NCBI RefSeq assembly: GCF_017813355.1
Contig: NZ_JAGIYZ010000002.1
Location: forward strand, 310,001-374,000
Reading direction: 5' to 3'
DNA length: 64,000 bases
Source: Roseomonas nitratireducens
Lineage (GTDB): Bacteria; Pseudomonadota; Alphaproteobacteria; Acetobacterales; Acetobacteraceae
A model generated the notes under the pieces. It was not told the origin of the DNA, searched no databases, and saw nothing but the letters and a program-made list of their open reading frames with translations. A program made the translations under genes and the position numbers. Shown one piece after another: positions 53,198 to 61,623 of the stretch; the stretch's first letter is position 1, and the number at the start of each line of letters is the position of its first letter.

Positions 53198-53290
53198 GTG
53201 ATCCGCGCCCGGCGGTTCCGGGCATCCAGGGCGCCCCGGCGGGTGGTGCAACACCGCGCCGAGGCTGACCCCGACCATGGAGAGCATTCC

Positions 53291-53542
53291 ATGTCCGAGG
53301 CTATCTTCCAGACTATCCCGGCCGTCAGCGCCGCTGCCAAGCCGACGCTGGCGAAGGCGCAGGACGCGCTTGCGGAGGCGCGGCGCGGTGCCGGGCTCAT
53401 GCTGTCTGCCGCGGCGCAGGCGGGGCAACTGGAGCCGGATCAGGTTCACTGGGCGATGGAGAAGATCGACGCGGACCTGGTGCGCGCTGAGGCGATCCTC
53501 GCCGCGCTGCATGCCCGCGAGCAGGCCGCAAAGGTCGCCTGA
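53291..53542 (+). CDS. Small Ala-rich helical protein in the mobile element
   Basis: 83 residues, acidic to neutral, with one long helix (PTLAKAQDALAEARRGAGLM) and a second (VHWAMEKIDADLVRAEAILA). No known motif. It starts at ATG 53291 after GGAGAG, and the next gene starts 1 nt after its stop. It is too short for assignment. Confidence 0.6.
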   Translation: MSEAIFQTIPAVSAAAKPTLAKAQDALAEARRGAGLMLSAAAQAGQLEPDQVHWAMEKIDADLVRAEAILAALHAREQAAKVA

Positions 53543-53543
53543 C

Positions 53544-54224
53544 GTGCCGACCCGGCGGACGAAGACGGAGGAGGCGCCGGTGGCGCCTCCTCTCGGCGCT
53601 GACGATGATGACGACTGCGCGCCCGTGGGTGATCGGCCGTCCATCGCTGGTCCGGAAGTCCACCTCCGCCGGGCACCCTCCCCCAAGGCGAAGCGCGCCG
53701 CGGAGCTCGCGACGCTGCGCCGTCTTGCCGAGACGGATCGGAACTGGCTCGGCGCATGGGCAACGCTCGCGGCGGTGCTGCCTGCGCCGGGTGAACGTCC
53801 GGACGATGCTGACGTGCGCATCCCGCGATGGGTCGCCGACTATCTGCGCGCGAGCGCGCTTCGCCTGCTCGGGCTTGCCGAGGGCCGTGACTGGCGCGAG
53901 TTGCCGAAGCCGGGAGACGCCCCGGAAAAGCAGCGCCGGGCGCTGGCGCGCTTTCAGGAACGGAACGTGCCAGCGCGCGAGGCGCGGACATTGGTCGCTG
54001 CCGCGCTGCGGCTGGGCGATGAAGGACCGCCCCGCGGCGCCTTCGATCATCTCCGCCGGTTGCTGACTGACGAGAAGACTGCCGCGCTACTCGCCATCGG
54101 TTCCGCCATGGACGGGAAGCAGGCCGGCGCGATCGCGGGCATGACGAAGCGCGAAGGCGTCGGCGAAGGCGCAATCCGCGCCCGCGTTCGGCGTAGCCGC
54201 GCGCGCGTCAACGACCTCGCATGA
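53544..54224 (+). CDS. Mobile-element protein with possible C-terminal HTH
   Basis: 226 residues from GTG 53544. The N-terminal 50 residues are charged and Pro-rich (GADDDDDCAPVGD). The middle (WLGAWATLAAVLPAPGERPD) is unrecognised. The C-terminal 45 residues (AAIAGMTKREGVGEGAIRAR-like helices) look like a helix-turn-helix, and could bind DNA. It begins 1 nt after the previous stop. A 16-bp perfect palindrome overlaps its stop (54223-54238). I do not recognise a family. Confidence 0.6.
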   Translation: MPTRRTKTEEAPVAPPLGADDDDDCAPVGDRPSIAGPEVHLRRAPSPKAKRAAELATLRRLAETDRNWLGAWATLAAVLPAPGERPDDADVRIPRWVADYLRASALRLLGLAEGRDWRELPKPGDAPEKQRRALARFQERNVPAREARTLVAAALRLGDEGPPRGAFDHLRRLLTDEKTAALLAIGSAMDGKQAGAIAGMTKREGVGEGAIRARVRRSRARVNDLA

Positions 54225-54238
54225 GGTTTCGAAACCTC
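54223..54238. promoter_or_regulatory. Perfect 16-bp palindrome GAGGTTTCGAAACCTC
   Basis: The two 8-bp arms are directly joined, with no loop, right at the stop of the preceding gene. A second inverted pair CGGCGCG/CGCGCCG (53 and 63 positions into 542xx: 54253-54259 and 54263-54269) follows. An operator for an element-encoded dimeric repressor is more likely than a terminator, as a hairpin without loop is unfavourable. Confidence 0.4.
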
Positions 54239-54319
54239 TGAACACTACGTGGCGGCGCGAAGCGCGCCGTATGCCTCCGCTTATCCCTGCGGCTCTCGCA
54301 GTGATTTGCAGAGGACATC

Positions 54320-54595
54320 ATGCGCAAGCGACTGCTGGAGACCAGCGCCCCCATCTCTGCCAGCCCGCCGAAACTGGTGGATCGGAAGCGCGCTGCCGCG
54401 CTCGTCAATGAGCGCTATTTCCCCATCTCGCCCCGCACGCTCGAAGCGTGGCCGCTGACGCTCCGGCGCGTCAACGGGAAGGCGCTGATCGACACGGCGG
54501 AGCTGTTCAAGCTCGCCGAGGAACGCATTGCGGCCGCGCCTGTGACGCGGGGCGGCCGGCGCTTCCGTCAGCACGAGGAGGCGCGCGCGGCATGA
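54320..54595 (+). CDS. Small basic HTH-like protein, possible AlpA/excisionase
   Basis: 91 residues. The middle reads VDRKRAAALVNERYFPISPR then TLEAWPLTLRRVNGKALID, like the winged HTH of MerR/AlpA/Xis proteins: recognition helix, then a wing and second helix. It is basic at both ends. Such proteins activate integrase-gene expression or excision in satellites and prophages. It has no SD of note; its stop overlaps the next ATG. Family assignment is tentative. Confidence 0.55.
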   Translation: MRKRLLETSAPISASPPKLVDRKRAAALVNERYFPISPRTLEAWPLTLRRVNGKALIDTAELFKLAEERIAAAPVTRGGRRFRQHEEARAA

Positions 54596-54891
54596 CCGAC
54601 ACGCCCAACCTCGACTTTCTGACGCCGGCGGTGCGCGAGCAGAATCGCGGCGCCCTGACGGACGTTCTGCGCATAATCGAGCCGCCGTTGAAGGCTTTCG
54701 AGGCGCGCGACGCCGCGCAGCGGCGGGTGGCCGTGGCCTCCTCCCGCGTGACCGATGCCGAGCAGGTCGCGGCGCCGATCCGGGCCGAATACGAGGTCTG
54801 GCGCGCGCGGCTGGCCGACGCCGAGGCGAAGGTCGCTGCGGCCCGTGCGGAGCTCGCCGAGGCCGATGCCGCGCTGAAGGCGGTGCGGTGA
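54592..54891 (+). CDS. Small coiled-coil protein in the mobile element
   Basis: 99 residues. From residue 30 on it is a heptad-rich helix (LADAEAKVAAARAELAEADA). It overlaps the HTH gene by 4 nt (ATGA) and the next gene by 1 nt (TGATG). The length and helical form are like small phage scaffold or accessory proteins, but no homology is visible to me. Confidence 0.6.
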   Translation: MTDTPNLDFLTPAVREQNRGALTDVLRIIEPPLKAFEARDAAQRRVAVASSRVTDAEQVAAPIRAEYEVWRARLADAEAKVAAARAELAEADAALKAVR

Positions 54892-55424
54892 TGTCGGAGA
54901 CGACCCCGACCCCCGAGGCGCGGTCTCCGGAGGCGCTGGAAGGCGAGCTCATCGAGACCACGCGGCAATTGCAGCAGATGCGCTGGAGCGATCCGGCGCG
55001 ACCGGCATTGCTCGCCAAGCGCGATCTTCTCTCGGCAGAGCAGGTTGCCGCGAAGGAGGCGGAAGCCCAACCGGCCGAGCCTGACTTCTCCCGGACGCTG
55101 GTCGCAGCGGCGCGCCTGGGCCTGCCCAAGGCCGAGATCGAGGAGGGCTCCGGGCACCTGGCGCGCTACCTCGGCGACGACGCGCACGGTCGCGCCATCG
55201 CGAGCGATATCGAATACCTCCGGCACCGGGGCGACGCGCAGGCCGACCGGAACATGAAGGCGCTACGCGCGCTGTGGGGCCGCGACTACGACGCGAACCT
55301 CTCCGCGGTGCGGGCCGAGGTCGCGCGGCACCCGGGCTTTGCCGACTGGCTCGACCGGACCGGCGCCGCCAACTCGCCGACCCTCGCCAATCAGATCCTT
55401 CTGTCCATCCGGAGGGCGAAGTGA
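54891..55424 (+). CDS. Unknown mobile-element protein, 177 aa
   Basis: 177 residues. Helical N-terminus (EALEGELIETTRQLQQMRWS), then a conserved-looking core with LDRTGAANSPTLANQILLSI at the C-terminus. I prefer ATG 54891; GTG 54888 would also give the GTGA overlap. Its stop overlaps the next GTG start. It resembles scaffold/head-associated proteins of podophages in size and composition only, so no function is given. Confidence 0.6.
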   Translation: MSETTPTPEARSPEALEGELIETTRQLQQMRWSDPARPALLAKRDLLSAEQVAAKEAEAQPAEPDFSRTLVAAARLGLPKAEIEEGSGHLARYLGDDAHGRAIASDIEYLRHRGDAQADRNMKALRALWGRDYDANLSAVRAEVARHPGFADWLDRTGAANSPTLANQILLSIRRAK

Positions 55425-56017
55425 AGCACGATCCCGCACGCAACGTGGGCACGCTCTACGATCAGAAGGCCGCTCTGATGTTCGCGATCAGCGAGCAGGA
55501 AGCGGCGCTCGGCGAGGCTGAGGCGGACGGCAACGCCGCCGCGGTGAAGTCTGCCAGCGCCGAGCTTCGGCGCCTCCGGGAACGCCTCCAGGCAGTCGAG
55601 GCCGGGCTCGCAGCGCAGAAGCGCCGCGACGAGGCGCGCGCCGCGAATGCCAAGGAGGCACACCGGCAGGAGCGCATGCGCGCCGCCATGGTGAAGAAGG
55701 ACGCGCTGCATGCTCGCCGCGTGAAGGCCGGCCGGCTGCTCGCGCAGACGATGGCGGAGTTCGCCGGGCTGATGGCGGACGTGAAGACGCTGGCGCAGGA
55801 AGTGCCTGAAAGCCGCATCGGCGCTCTCCGCGCGCGCCTGCCGGACGAGCTCGGCGCGCTGGTCGCGACCGCTGCGCATGAGGCCGGCCTGATCCTGCCG
55901 TCCAGTCCTCCGACCTACCCCGACACCGACGAGCACCGCCTCGGCCGCGACTTGGCCGCGGAGATCGAGCGCGCCCTTGGGCGCGTGGATGAAACGCCGC
56001 CGCTGGCGGCTGAGTAG
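55421..56017 (+). CDS. Unknown coiled-coil mobile-element protein, 198 aa
   Basis: 198 residues from GTG 55421 (GGAGGG at 55411-55416), overlapping the previous stop. About residues 20-110 form a long helix (LGEAEADGNAAAVKSASAEL, then RRLRERLQAVEAGLAAQKRR) rich in Glu, Arg and Ala. The rest is mixed. Its position between small coupled genes suggests a structural accessory role. No family is recognised. Confidence 0.6.
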   Translation: MKHDPARNVGTLYDQKAALMFAISEQEAALGEAEADGNAAAVKSASAELRRLRERLQAVEAGLAAQKRRDEARAANAKEAHRQERMRAAMVKKDALHARRVKAGRLLAQTMAEFAGLMADVKTLAQEVPESRIGALRARLPDELGALVATAAHEAGLILPSSPPTYPDTDEHRLGRDLAAEIERALGRVDETPPLAAE

Positions 56018-56028
56018 GAGACCCACAC

Positions 56029-56403
56029 ATGGCTGCTTCCGTGTCTGCCGGCATCGGCGACGCCTTCAACCAAGTCGTCATCGGCACGGCCGCGCCTACC
56101 ACGGCCGGCACGGTGCAGGTGCGCATCGCGTCCGGCATCGGTGGCCTGGGCGCAGCGGTAAGCCTCACTGCCGCACCTGGCATTGCGTTCCATCAAGTGA
56201 CGCTGGGCAGCGACGCCCCGACCACCGCGGCGACGGTGCAGGTCCGCATTGCCAACGGTCTCGGCCCTGACCAAGCCCTCTCCGCGCTCGACGCGATCAT
56301 CGCGCGCATGCAGGCGGACCGGATTGGCAACCTGGAGGCCCTGGCGATCGCCCGGACGCTCCGGGGCCGCATGGTTGCCGATCGCATCCAGGGGACGCCC
56401 TGA
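56029..56403 (+). CDS. Protein with internal 26-residue duplication
   Basis: 124 residues. Two near-identical segments, FNQVVIGTAAPTTAGTVQVR then IASGIG (residues 13-38), and FHQVTLGSDAPTTAATVQVR then IANGLG (54-79), are 41 residues apart, with a helical C-terminus. The repeats are beta-rich, like capsid decoration, fibre or tail proteins. The duplication is certain, the role is not. A good SD is not evident (GTAGGAGAC is 11 nt upstream). Confidence 0.6.
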   Translation: MAASVSAGIGDAFNQVVIGTAAPTTAGTVQVRIASGIGGLGAAVSLTAAPGIAFHQVTLGSDAPTTAATVQVRIANGLGPDQALSALDAIIARMQADRIGNLEALAIARTLRGRMVADRIQGTP

Positions 56404-56404
56404 G

Positions 56405-58165
56405 GTGTCCGACCTCGACCTGATGGACGCCGCGCCGGAGCTGCCGCGCTTCGCCCGCGAGCAGGCGGACGAGGTGCTGGCGGGCCGGCGGCCGTCGATG
56501 GCGGAGGCGTCTGGCGCCTCGGTGCGTGAAGGCTGGTGGAACACCACGACCGCCACGGCGCTTGCCCGCCGCGACGCAGCGCGCGCCGGTGACGCTGATC
56601 CTGCGCCACTCGCGCGGCACGAGTGGGAAGCCTCCCAATACTGGCGCGCCGGCGTGACGTGGGACGAGCGCATGACGGTCGGCAGGGCCGCCGCCATCGC
56701 GTCCCGCCATGACGAGAACGAGTATCGCCGGCAAGTCATGTCGGCGCGCGATGCCGGGTTCTTCGAGAGCGCGCTGATGATCGGTGCCTCGATCGTCGGC
56801 AGCATCCCCGACCCCGTCAATTTCCTGCCCATCGCAGGCCCGGCGGCGCGCGCGTTGCGCCTGGTGCAGGGCGGCCGGACCGCCGGTGTGGTCGGCACCG
56901 TGGCGGGGCGCGCTGCGGCGACGCTGGAACGCTCTGGCGTGGCCGGCGGCGTTGCGCGCGGCGCGACTGAAGGCGTGGTCGGCAACGCCCTCTCCATGCC
57001 GTTCGTCTACAGCGTCCACCAAGAATTCGGCGACGATGTCACCTGGTCCCGCGCCGTGATGGACCTGGCCGCGGGGGCCGTGGTCGGCGCGGGCTTCGGG
57101 GCGCTCGGCGGCTTCCTCTCCCGTTCCGGCGTGGCGCCTGAGCCTCGCGTCTCCACCCGGACGCTCGACCTCGCCGCCCGCGACGTGGCGGCCGGGCGGC
57201 AGGTGGAGATCCCGCGCGGGCTGGTGGTGCGGGAGATCGAGGACACGCTGTTCCGGGCGGCGCCGGAGAGTGCCGCGCCGATGATCCGGGAGACGATGGA
57301 AGGCGGCGAGGTCCGCCGGTCGCTGGACATTCCATCCCGGCCGGATGGGACGCCTCTCACGCGCGAGGAATTCGAGGCGGAGTTTGCCCGCCGGCAGGGG
57401 ACGACGCTCGAGGCGCAGCAGGCGGCGATCGACGCCGCCGGGGCGGAGGCGCGGGCGGAGAGCAAGCGGCAGTCCCTGATCGGGTGGATCGTCCAGAACG
57501 GCGGGCTGAGGGACGACACGGGCGACCTTGCCGCGGTGGTGGGGGACGCGCGCGCCCGGCCGGGCCTGATCCGCCGCGACGGCATGGCGCCGGACATTGC
57601 CGCCGTCCGGGCGCGGGATGAGGGGTTCTTTGGGGACCGCGTCGGGCCGGTGAACGAGCGCGGCGAGGGCCTGGCGCCGGATAGCCTGACGAAGCAGGAC
57701 TTGATCGACGCGGTGGAAGCCGAGATGCGCGGTATGGGCGCGCGCTTCCGGGGCGGCTTCGGCATTGAGCGCGGCGCGGACCTGGCGGCGGCGGACCGCA
57801 TGCGGGCGGACTGGGACCGCGCTGTAGACGAGGCGCACGACTGGTATCTCGCCGCGCACCACGCGCAGCGGCAGATCGCCCGCCTGTCCGAGCCTGCGCG
57901 CGCGGACGTGATGGAGCGGGCCGCCATCATGGAGGCGGACGGGGGCCTTCGCCGGGATGAGGCCGTGCTGCGCGCCGCGCAGGCGTCCGACGATCCGGAG
58001 ATGCAGCGGATCATGGCGGCGATTGAAAGCCTCCGCGCTGATGGCCGGCTGCTGGACGCGGACGACGCGCTGATCCGCGCCGCAGCCGAGCAGGCCGACG
58101 AGATGGAAGCCATCGCAACCGGGATCGAGGAAGCGGGCGCTTGCCTGCTGCGGAGGCTCGCATGA
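56405..58165 (+). CDS. Large protein with Gly/Ala hydrophobic stretch, possible ejection or internal virion protein
   Basis: 586 residues from GTG 56405, 1 nt after the previous stop. A hydrophobic Gly-rich segment (SALMIGASIVGSIPDPVNFL) and a second one (AVVGAGFGALGGFLSR) are like those of podophage internal virion proteins. The rest is charged and helical (RRQGTTLEAQQAAIDAAGAE). It is shorter than full ejection proteins, so it may be a domain or truncated form. Function is an inference. A hairpin follows. Confidence 0.5.
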   Translation: MSDLDLMDAAPELPRFAREQADEVLAGRRPSMAEASGASVREGWWNTTTATALARRDAARAGDADPAPLARHEWEASQYWRAGVTWDERMTVGRAAAIASRHDENEYRRQVMSARDAGFFESALMIGASIVGSIPDPVNFLPIAGPAARALRLVQGGRTAGVVGTVAGRAAATLERSGVAGGVARGATEGVVGNALSMPFVYSVHQEFGDDVTWSRAVMDLAAGAVVGAGFGALGGFLSRSGVAPEPRVSTRTLDLAARDVAAGRQVEIPRGLVVREIEDTLFRAAPESAAPMIRETMEGGEVRRSLDIPSRPDGTPLTREEFEAEFARRQGTTLEAQQAAIDAAGAEARAESKRQSLIGWIVQNGGLRDDTGDLAAVVGDARARPGLIRRDGMAPDIAAVRARDEGFFGDRVGPVNERGEGLAPDSLTKQDLIDAVEAEMRGMGARFRGGFGIERGADLAAADRMRADWDRAVDEAHDWYLAAHHAQRQIARLSEPARADVMERAAIMEADGGLRRDEAVLRAAQASDDPEMQRIMAAIESLRADGRLLDADDALIRAAAEQADEMEAIATGIEEAGACLLRRLA

Positions 58166-58208
58166 GTTGCGGCAACCCCGCGGCGCGCGTCGCGCCCTGA
58201 ACGAGAAA

Positions 58209-58239
58209 CCCCCGCCAGCCTTGGCCGGGCTGACGGGGG
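58209..58239 (+). terminator. Candidate terminator hairpin after the virion-like gene
   Basis: CCCCCG (58209-58214) and CAGCC (58216-58220) pair with GGCTG (58228-58232) and CGGGGG (58234-58239), with one C-A mismatch and a 7-nt loop. It lies 44 nt after the stop at 58165. No T-tract follows, so it may need Rho or may be a processing hairpin. Confidence 0.5.
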
Positions 58240-58345
58240 CGAAAGCAACTAGTCGGGATGTGTGGAATGGATATCAGGCTGAGCAGGAAAACGGAAGCGT
58301 TTCGACGCTTCCCTGCGCGCCGTCCGACTGATGCGGAGGCGCGCC

Positions 58346-58861
58346 ATGTCTGACGGTCTCGGCGGGTTCTTCGTGAACCTCACGCGCCAGCGGATCAACG
58401 ACGCGATCGCCAAGATGGACGCGATCGGCGTTGTGCATTTCGCCCCGGTCCTGCGTGCCATCCGGGATGGGCAGATCGTGTGCGTCGTCATCAAGCGCAC
58501 CGCGGGAGAGGAGGCGATGTCCCTGCGGCACATCGCGAACCATCCGCTGCCGGCGCTCATCATCATGGCCGACGACGACCACGCATCGAGCGGGCCGGCG
58601 CGCTTCCCTGCCGCGCGGAAGGCGCTGCGCTACGCCCGCGCGCACATGATCCACGCGGCGGGCGGTCAGCCCTCGGACTACGCCCTCGCGATCCAGGCCG
58701 CGATGGCGCAGCGGTCCTGCTGCCTGGTCGAGACGGACGCGGCCCATCTGGACGAATGGGCGAGGTTCGCCGCGCGGGCTGCGCTGCCGCGCCGGGTGCC
58801 GACGCTCCTCGTTCGCCCGACCGATGGCGTCCATCCGATCATCAAGGGGGCCGTGCATTGA
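58346..58861 (+). CDS. Unknown mobile-element protein, 171 aa
   Basis: 171 residues from ATG 58346, with GGAGG 6 nt upstream; this beats the ATG at 58331. It has a mixed fold with segments LRAIRDGQIVCVVIKRTAGE, ALIIMADDDHASSG and CCLVETDAAHLDEW. The pattern resembles small phage proteins of unknown function. Its stop overlaps the next start (TTGA). It begins the replication gene run 58346-61480. Confidence 0.6.
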   Translation: MSDGLGGFFVNLTRQRINDAIAKMDAIGVVHFAPVLRAIRDGQIVCVVIKRTAGEEAMSLRHIANHPLPALIIMADDDHASSGPARFPAARKALRYARAHMIHAAGGQPSDYALAIQAAMAQRSCCLVETDAAHLDEWARFAARAALPRRVPTLLVRPTDGVHPIIKGAVH

Positions 58862-59106
58862 GCGCGCCCCTTCCCCATAGCCTCGCCCGCGGTGCGGAAC
58901 ATCTGCACGCGCTCGGGCCGCGCGCCATCGCCGAGTTCCTGCACGAGATCGCCGGCGGCATCGGCGAGCGTGCGGAGGACGTGATCGCCGATCGCCTGGC
59001 GCGGTGGCGGCGCCTCGATCCTTGCCTGCTGCGGGCCGTCCTGGCGCGTCACTCGGCGGGGCGCGAGTTCCCCGCGGCGGTGCAACTCGTGGAGGCCGCG
59101 CGATGA
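58858..59106 (+). CDS. Small protein with TTG start, upstream of the primase
   Basis: 82 residues from TTG 58858 overlapping the previous stop by 4 nt (TTGA). LARGAEHLHALGPRAIAEFL then HEIAGGIGERAEDVIADRLA is helical; WRRLDPCLLRAVLA follows. Its stop overlaps the ATG of the primase (ATGA). It might be a primase accessory. No family is recognised. Confidence 0.6.
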   Translation: MSAPLPHSLARGAEHLHALGPRAIAEFLHEIAGGIGERAEDVIADRLARWRRLDPCLLRAVLARHSAGREFPAAVQLVEAAR

Positions 59107-60218
59107 ACGCCGCGCAGCTGATCGCCGCGTGCCGGGCGAACCCCGCGCCGCTCTCGACCTGGGAGGAGACGTTCCTCGAGGACATGGCGCGCGCCTCCCG
59201 CCCGGCATCCGAGCGGCAGATCGAGACGCTCCAGCGGATAGCCGCCCGGGTGTCCTTCGACGAGATCGCCGCGCGCCTTGCCGATCGGATCGAGGACCTG
59301 GCGCACCTGCTGACCGGCGGCGAGAGCTCGACGCTTCACGGCGACCGGCGGCGGTTCCGCGGCAAGGGCTCGCTCGTCGTCACGGTGGCCGGGCCGCAAC
59401 GCGGCACCTGGTTCGACCACGATCCCCCGGCATCGGGGCGCCCCGTCTCCGCGAACGGTGCCGCGGGCGGCGATGCGCTGGACCTGGTGGCGCACCTGCG
59501 CGGATGCGACCGCGCGGACGCTGCGGCGTGGGCGCGGGGCTGGCTGGGCCTGTCGGACGGTGGCGAGGTGCGCGCGCTGCCACCCCGGCCTGTAGCGCCT
59601 CCGGAGCGCCCGCGCGCGGCTTCGGGGACGGGAGACCATGCGCGCCGCACCTGGCGCGAGGCGGTCCCCGCAACCGGCACGCTGGTCGAGACCTATCTCG
59701 CGTCGCGCGGGCTGACCCTGCCGGCGGATGCGCCGATCCGGTTCCATCCTGCTTGCCCGCGCGGCGCTGAACGCCTGCCCGCGATGGTCGCGCTGATGAC
59801 GGACCCCGCGACTGGGGAACCGTGCGGCTTGCATCGGACGCTCCTGCGCGCCGATGGCCGCGGGAAGGCGGACGGCACGGCGAAGATGATGCTCGGTAAT
59901 GCCGGCGTGATCCGGCTGGTCCCTGACGAGGACGTGACGGCGGGGCTCGGGATCGCCGAGGGGATCGAGACGGCGCTCTCGGTGATGCAGGGGTTCGGGT
60001 GGCGTCCCGTGTGGGCGGCGACGAGCGCCGGCGGCATCCGCGCCTTTCCTGTCCTGCCCGGGGTCGAGTGCTTGACGGTGTTTGCGGACCCTGAGGAGGC
60101 CGGCATGTCGGCGGGCGAAGCCTGCGCCGATCGGTGGCAGGCGGCCGGGAGGGAGGCGCGCATCTGCCACCCGCCGGCCGGCGACTTCAACGACCTGGTG
60201 CGCGAGGTGGCGGCATGA
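59103..60218 (+). CDS. Toprim-domain primase (DUF7146/phage primase type)
   Basis: 371 residues. The middle (GRWRRFRGKGSLVVTVAG-type, GTWFDHDPPAS, GGDALDLVAHLRGCD) is the DUF7146 region of bacteriophage primase-like proteins. The C-terminal Toprim domain has GLGIAEGIETALSVMQGF (the conserved Glu), and VFADPEEAGMSAGE in place of the DxD motif. It makes primers or helps start replication of the element. ATGA overlaps on both sides couple it to the RepA-like helicase. Confidence 0.8.
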   Translation: MNAAQLIAACRANPAPLSTWEETFLEDMARASRPASERQIETLQRIAARVSFDEIAARLADRIEDLAHLLTGGESSTLHGDRRRFRGKGSLVVTVAGPQRGTWFDHDPPASGRPVSANGAAGGDALDLVAHLRGCDRADAAAWARGWLGLSDGGEVRALPPRPVAPPERPRAASGTGDHARRTWREAVPATGTLVETYLASRGLTLPADAPIRFHPACPRGAERLPAMVALMTDPATGEPCGLHRTLLRADGRGKADGTAKMMLGNAGVIRLVPDEDVTAGLGIAEGIETALSVMQGFGWRPVWAATSAGGIRAFPVLPGVECLTVFADPEEAGMSAGEACADRWQAAGREARICHPPAGDFNDLVREVAA

Positions 60219-61480
60219 ACGTGGTGCAGTCCCCGGAACAGGCGTTGAAGCAGGCCGGCGCGAAGGTGAGCACGCGCGCGCCGAAACGGGACGAGCAGGA
60301 AGCGGAGGCGCCGGCGCGGAAGCCGGCGCCGCTGAAGCTCGATCAACTCCTCCTCGAAGACGAGCGCGCCATCCCTGAGCGTCGGTGGGTCGGCGGCATC
60401 GGTGCCTTCCCCCGGCCGCGCCTCGCCTGTCTCGCTGGGCCGCCCGGGGTCAGCAAGACCACGCTCGCGCTGGGCCTAAGCGTCGCGCTTGCGGCCGGCC
60501 TGTCCTATGGCGGGCTCATCAACCCGCCCGGCCCCTGCCGCGTGCTGTTCGGCGGCATCGAGGACGAGTTGGACGAGCTCCGGCGCCGCGGTGCCGCTGT
60601 CGCCGGCCGCCTGCTGGAACACCCCCGCCAGCGCGCCACGGTGAACGCCAACCTGGCCGTGGTGGACGTGTCGGACTGCGTGCCGCTGTTCCAAGTCGAT
60701 CATGACGGCCGGCTGACCGAGACCCCCGGCCTGGAACGGCTGCGCGCGACGATCAGCGAATTCCGCCCTGATCTCGTCGTGCTGGATCCCCTGATCGAAC
60801 TCCACACGGCCGAGGAGAACTCCAACACCCTCATGCGGCCGGTGCTGCGCGCGCTGCGCTCGATGGGCGTCGAATTCGATTGCGTCTTCCTGCTGCTGCA
60901 CCACGAGACGAAGGCCGGCGAAGGCAACGGGCTCCAGCGCATACGCGGGGCCGGCGCGATCGGCGGCGCTATCCGTTCCCTCTGGTCTATGCGGCCCATG
61001 ACTGCGGAGGAGGCGAAGCAATTCAGCATCGCCGAGGACATGACCGACCTCTACGTGAAGGTCGAAACTGGCAAGTCACAATACTCCCGCCGCCGGCCGC
61101 AAGCCTGGTTCGTCGCGGAAGAACGGGAACTCGCCAACGGCGACGTGGCGCACCTCCTCGTCCCCTGGAGCCCGCCCACCTTCTCAATCACGCCCGAAGA
61201 CCTGGCCAAGGCCGTGCGCGCCCTCCGGCAAGGGCTGCACGGCGAACCATGCTCCACCAGCCCGACCGCCGATGCCGCCGCCCGCCACGCCTTGGAGCAG
61301 GCCGGCATCCCCCGGGGCGCCTGCGCGGACGTGCTGAAGGAACTTCAGGCAACGGGCGAGGTCCAAATCCGCAAGTGGCGCGATCCCGCTGACCGGAAGG
61401 TCCGCAAGCGCCTCTGGACCTCCGGAAATCCCTTCGGCGGCTGGGTCGAGGAGGCCGGTTCAGATGAGGCGCGCCACTAA
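60215..61480 (+). CDS. RepA-like hexameric helicase / AAA ATPase
   Basis: 421 residues. After a charged 55-residue N-terminus comes Walker A AGPPGVSKTTLALGL, then VLDPLIELHTAEENSN (Walker B) and LLLHHETKAGEG, as in RepA/AAA_25 replicative helicases. The C-terminal 100 residues look like a winged helix (HALEQAGIPRGACADVLKEL). With the coupled primase it forms the replication pair of the element. The stop lies inside the first repeat of the iteron-like cluster. Confidence 0.85.
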   Translation: MNVVQSPEQALKQAGAKVSTRAPKRDEQEAEAPARKPAPLKLDQLLLEDERAIPERRWVGGIGAFPRPRLACLAGPPGVSKTTLALGLSVALAAGLSYGGLINPPGPCRVLFGGIEDELDELRRRGAAVAGRLLEHPRQRATVNANLAVVDVSDCVPLFQVDHDGRLTETPGLERLRATISEFRPDLVVLDPLIELHTAEENSNTLMRPVLRALRSMGVEFDCVFLLLHHETKAGEGNGLQRIRGAGAIGGAIRSLWSMRPMTAEEAKQFSIAEDMTDLYVKVETGKSQYSRRRPQAWFVAEERELANGDVAHLLVPWSPPTFSITPEDLAKAVRALRQGLHGEPCSTSPTADAAARHALEQAGIPRGACADVLKELQATGEVQIRKWRDPADRKVRKRLWTSGNPFGGWVEEAGSDEARH

Positions 61481-61609
61481 CTCCAGTGGCGCACTTCTAG
61501 TGGCGCAGCGGCGCGGCATGGGGTGCGCCGCGCCACTGGGGCGCCCTAGGGGAAAACCCTAGTGGCGCACCCCCATTGGCGAGCAGCGCACCCCGGGAAC
61601 AGTGGCGCA
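61471..61609. repeat. Iteron-like cluster: AGTGGCGCA repeats, candidate replication origin
   Basis: AGTGGCGCA occurs at 61485-61493, 61499-61507, 61561-61569 and 61601-61609; the reverse GCGCCACT is at 61471-61478 and 61530-61537. The first two form the hairpin GCGCCACT-AACTCC-AGTGGCGC. A second hairpin, GCGCC CTAGGG-GAAAA-CCCTAG (T) GGCGC, covers 61541-61568. Placement straight after the helicase gene suggests an origin or replication control site. A regulatory or packaging site is the alternative. Confidence 0.6.
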
Positions 61610-61623
61610 CTGAGAGGGACGAG

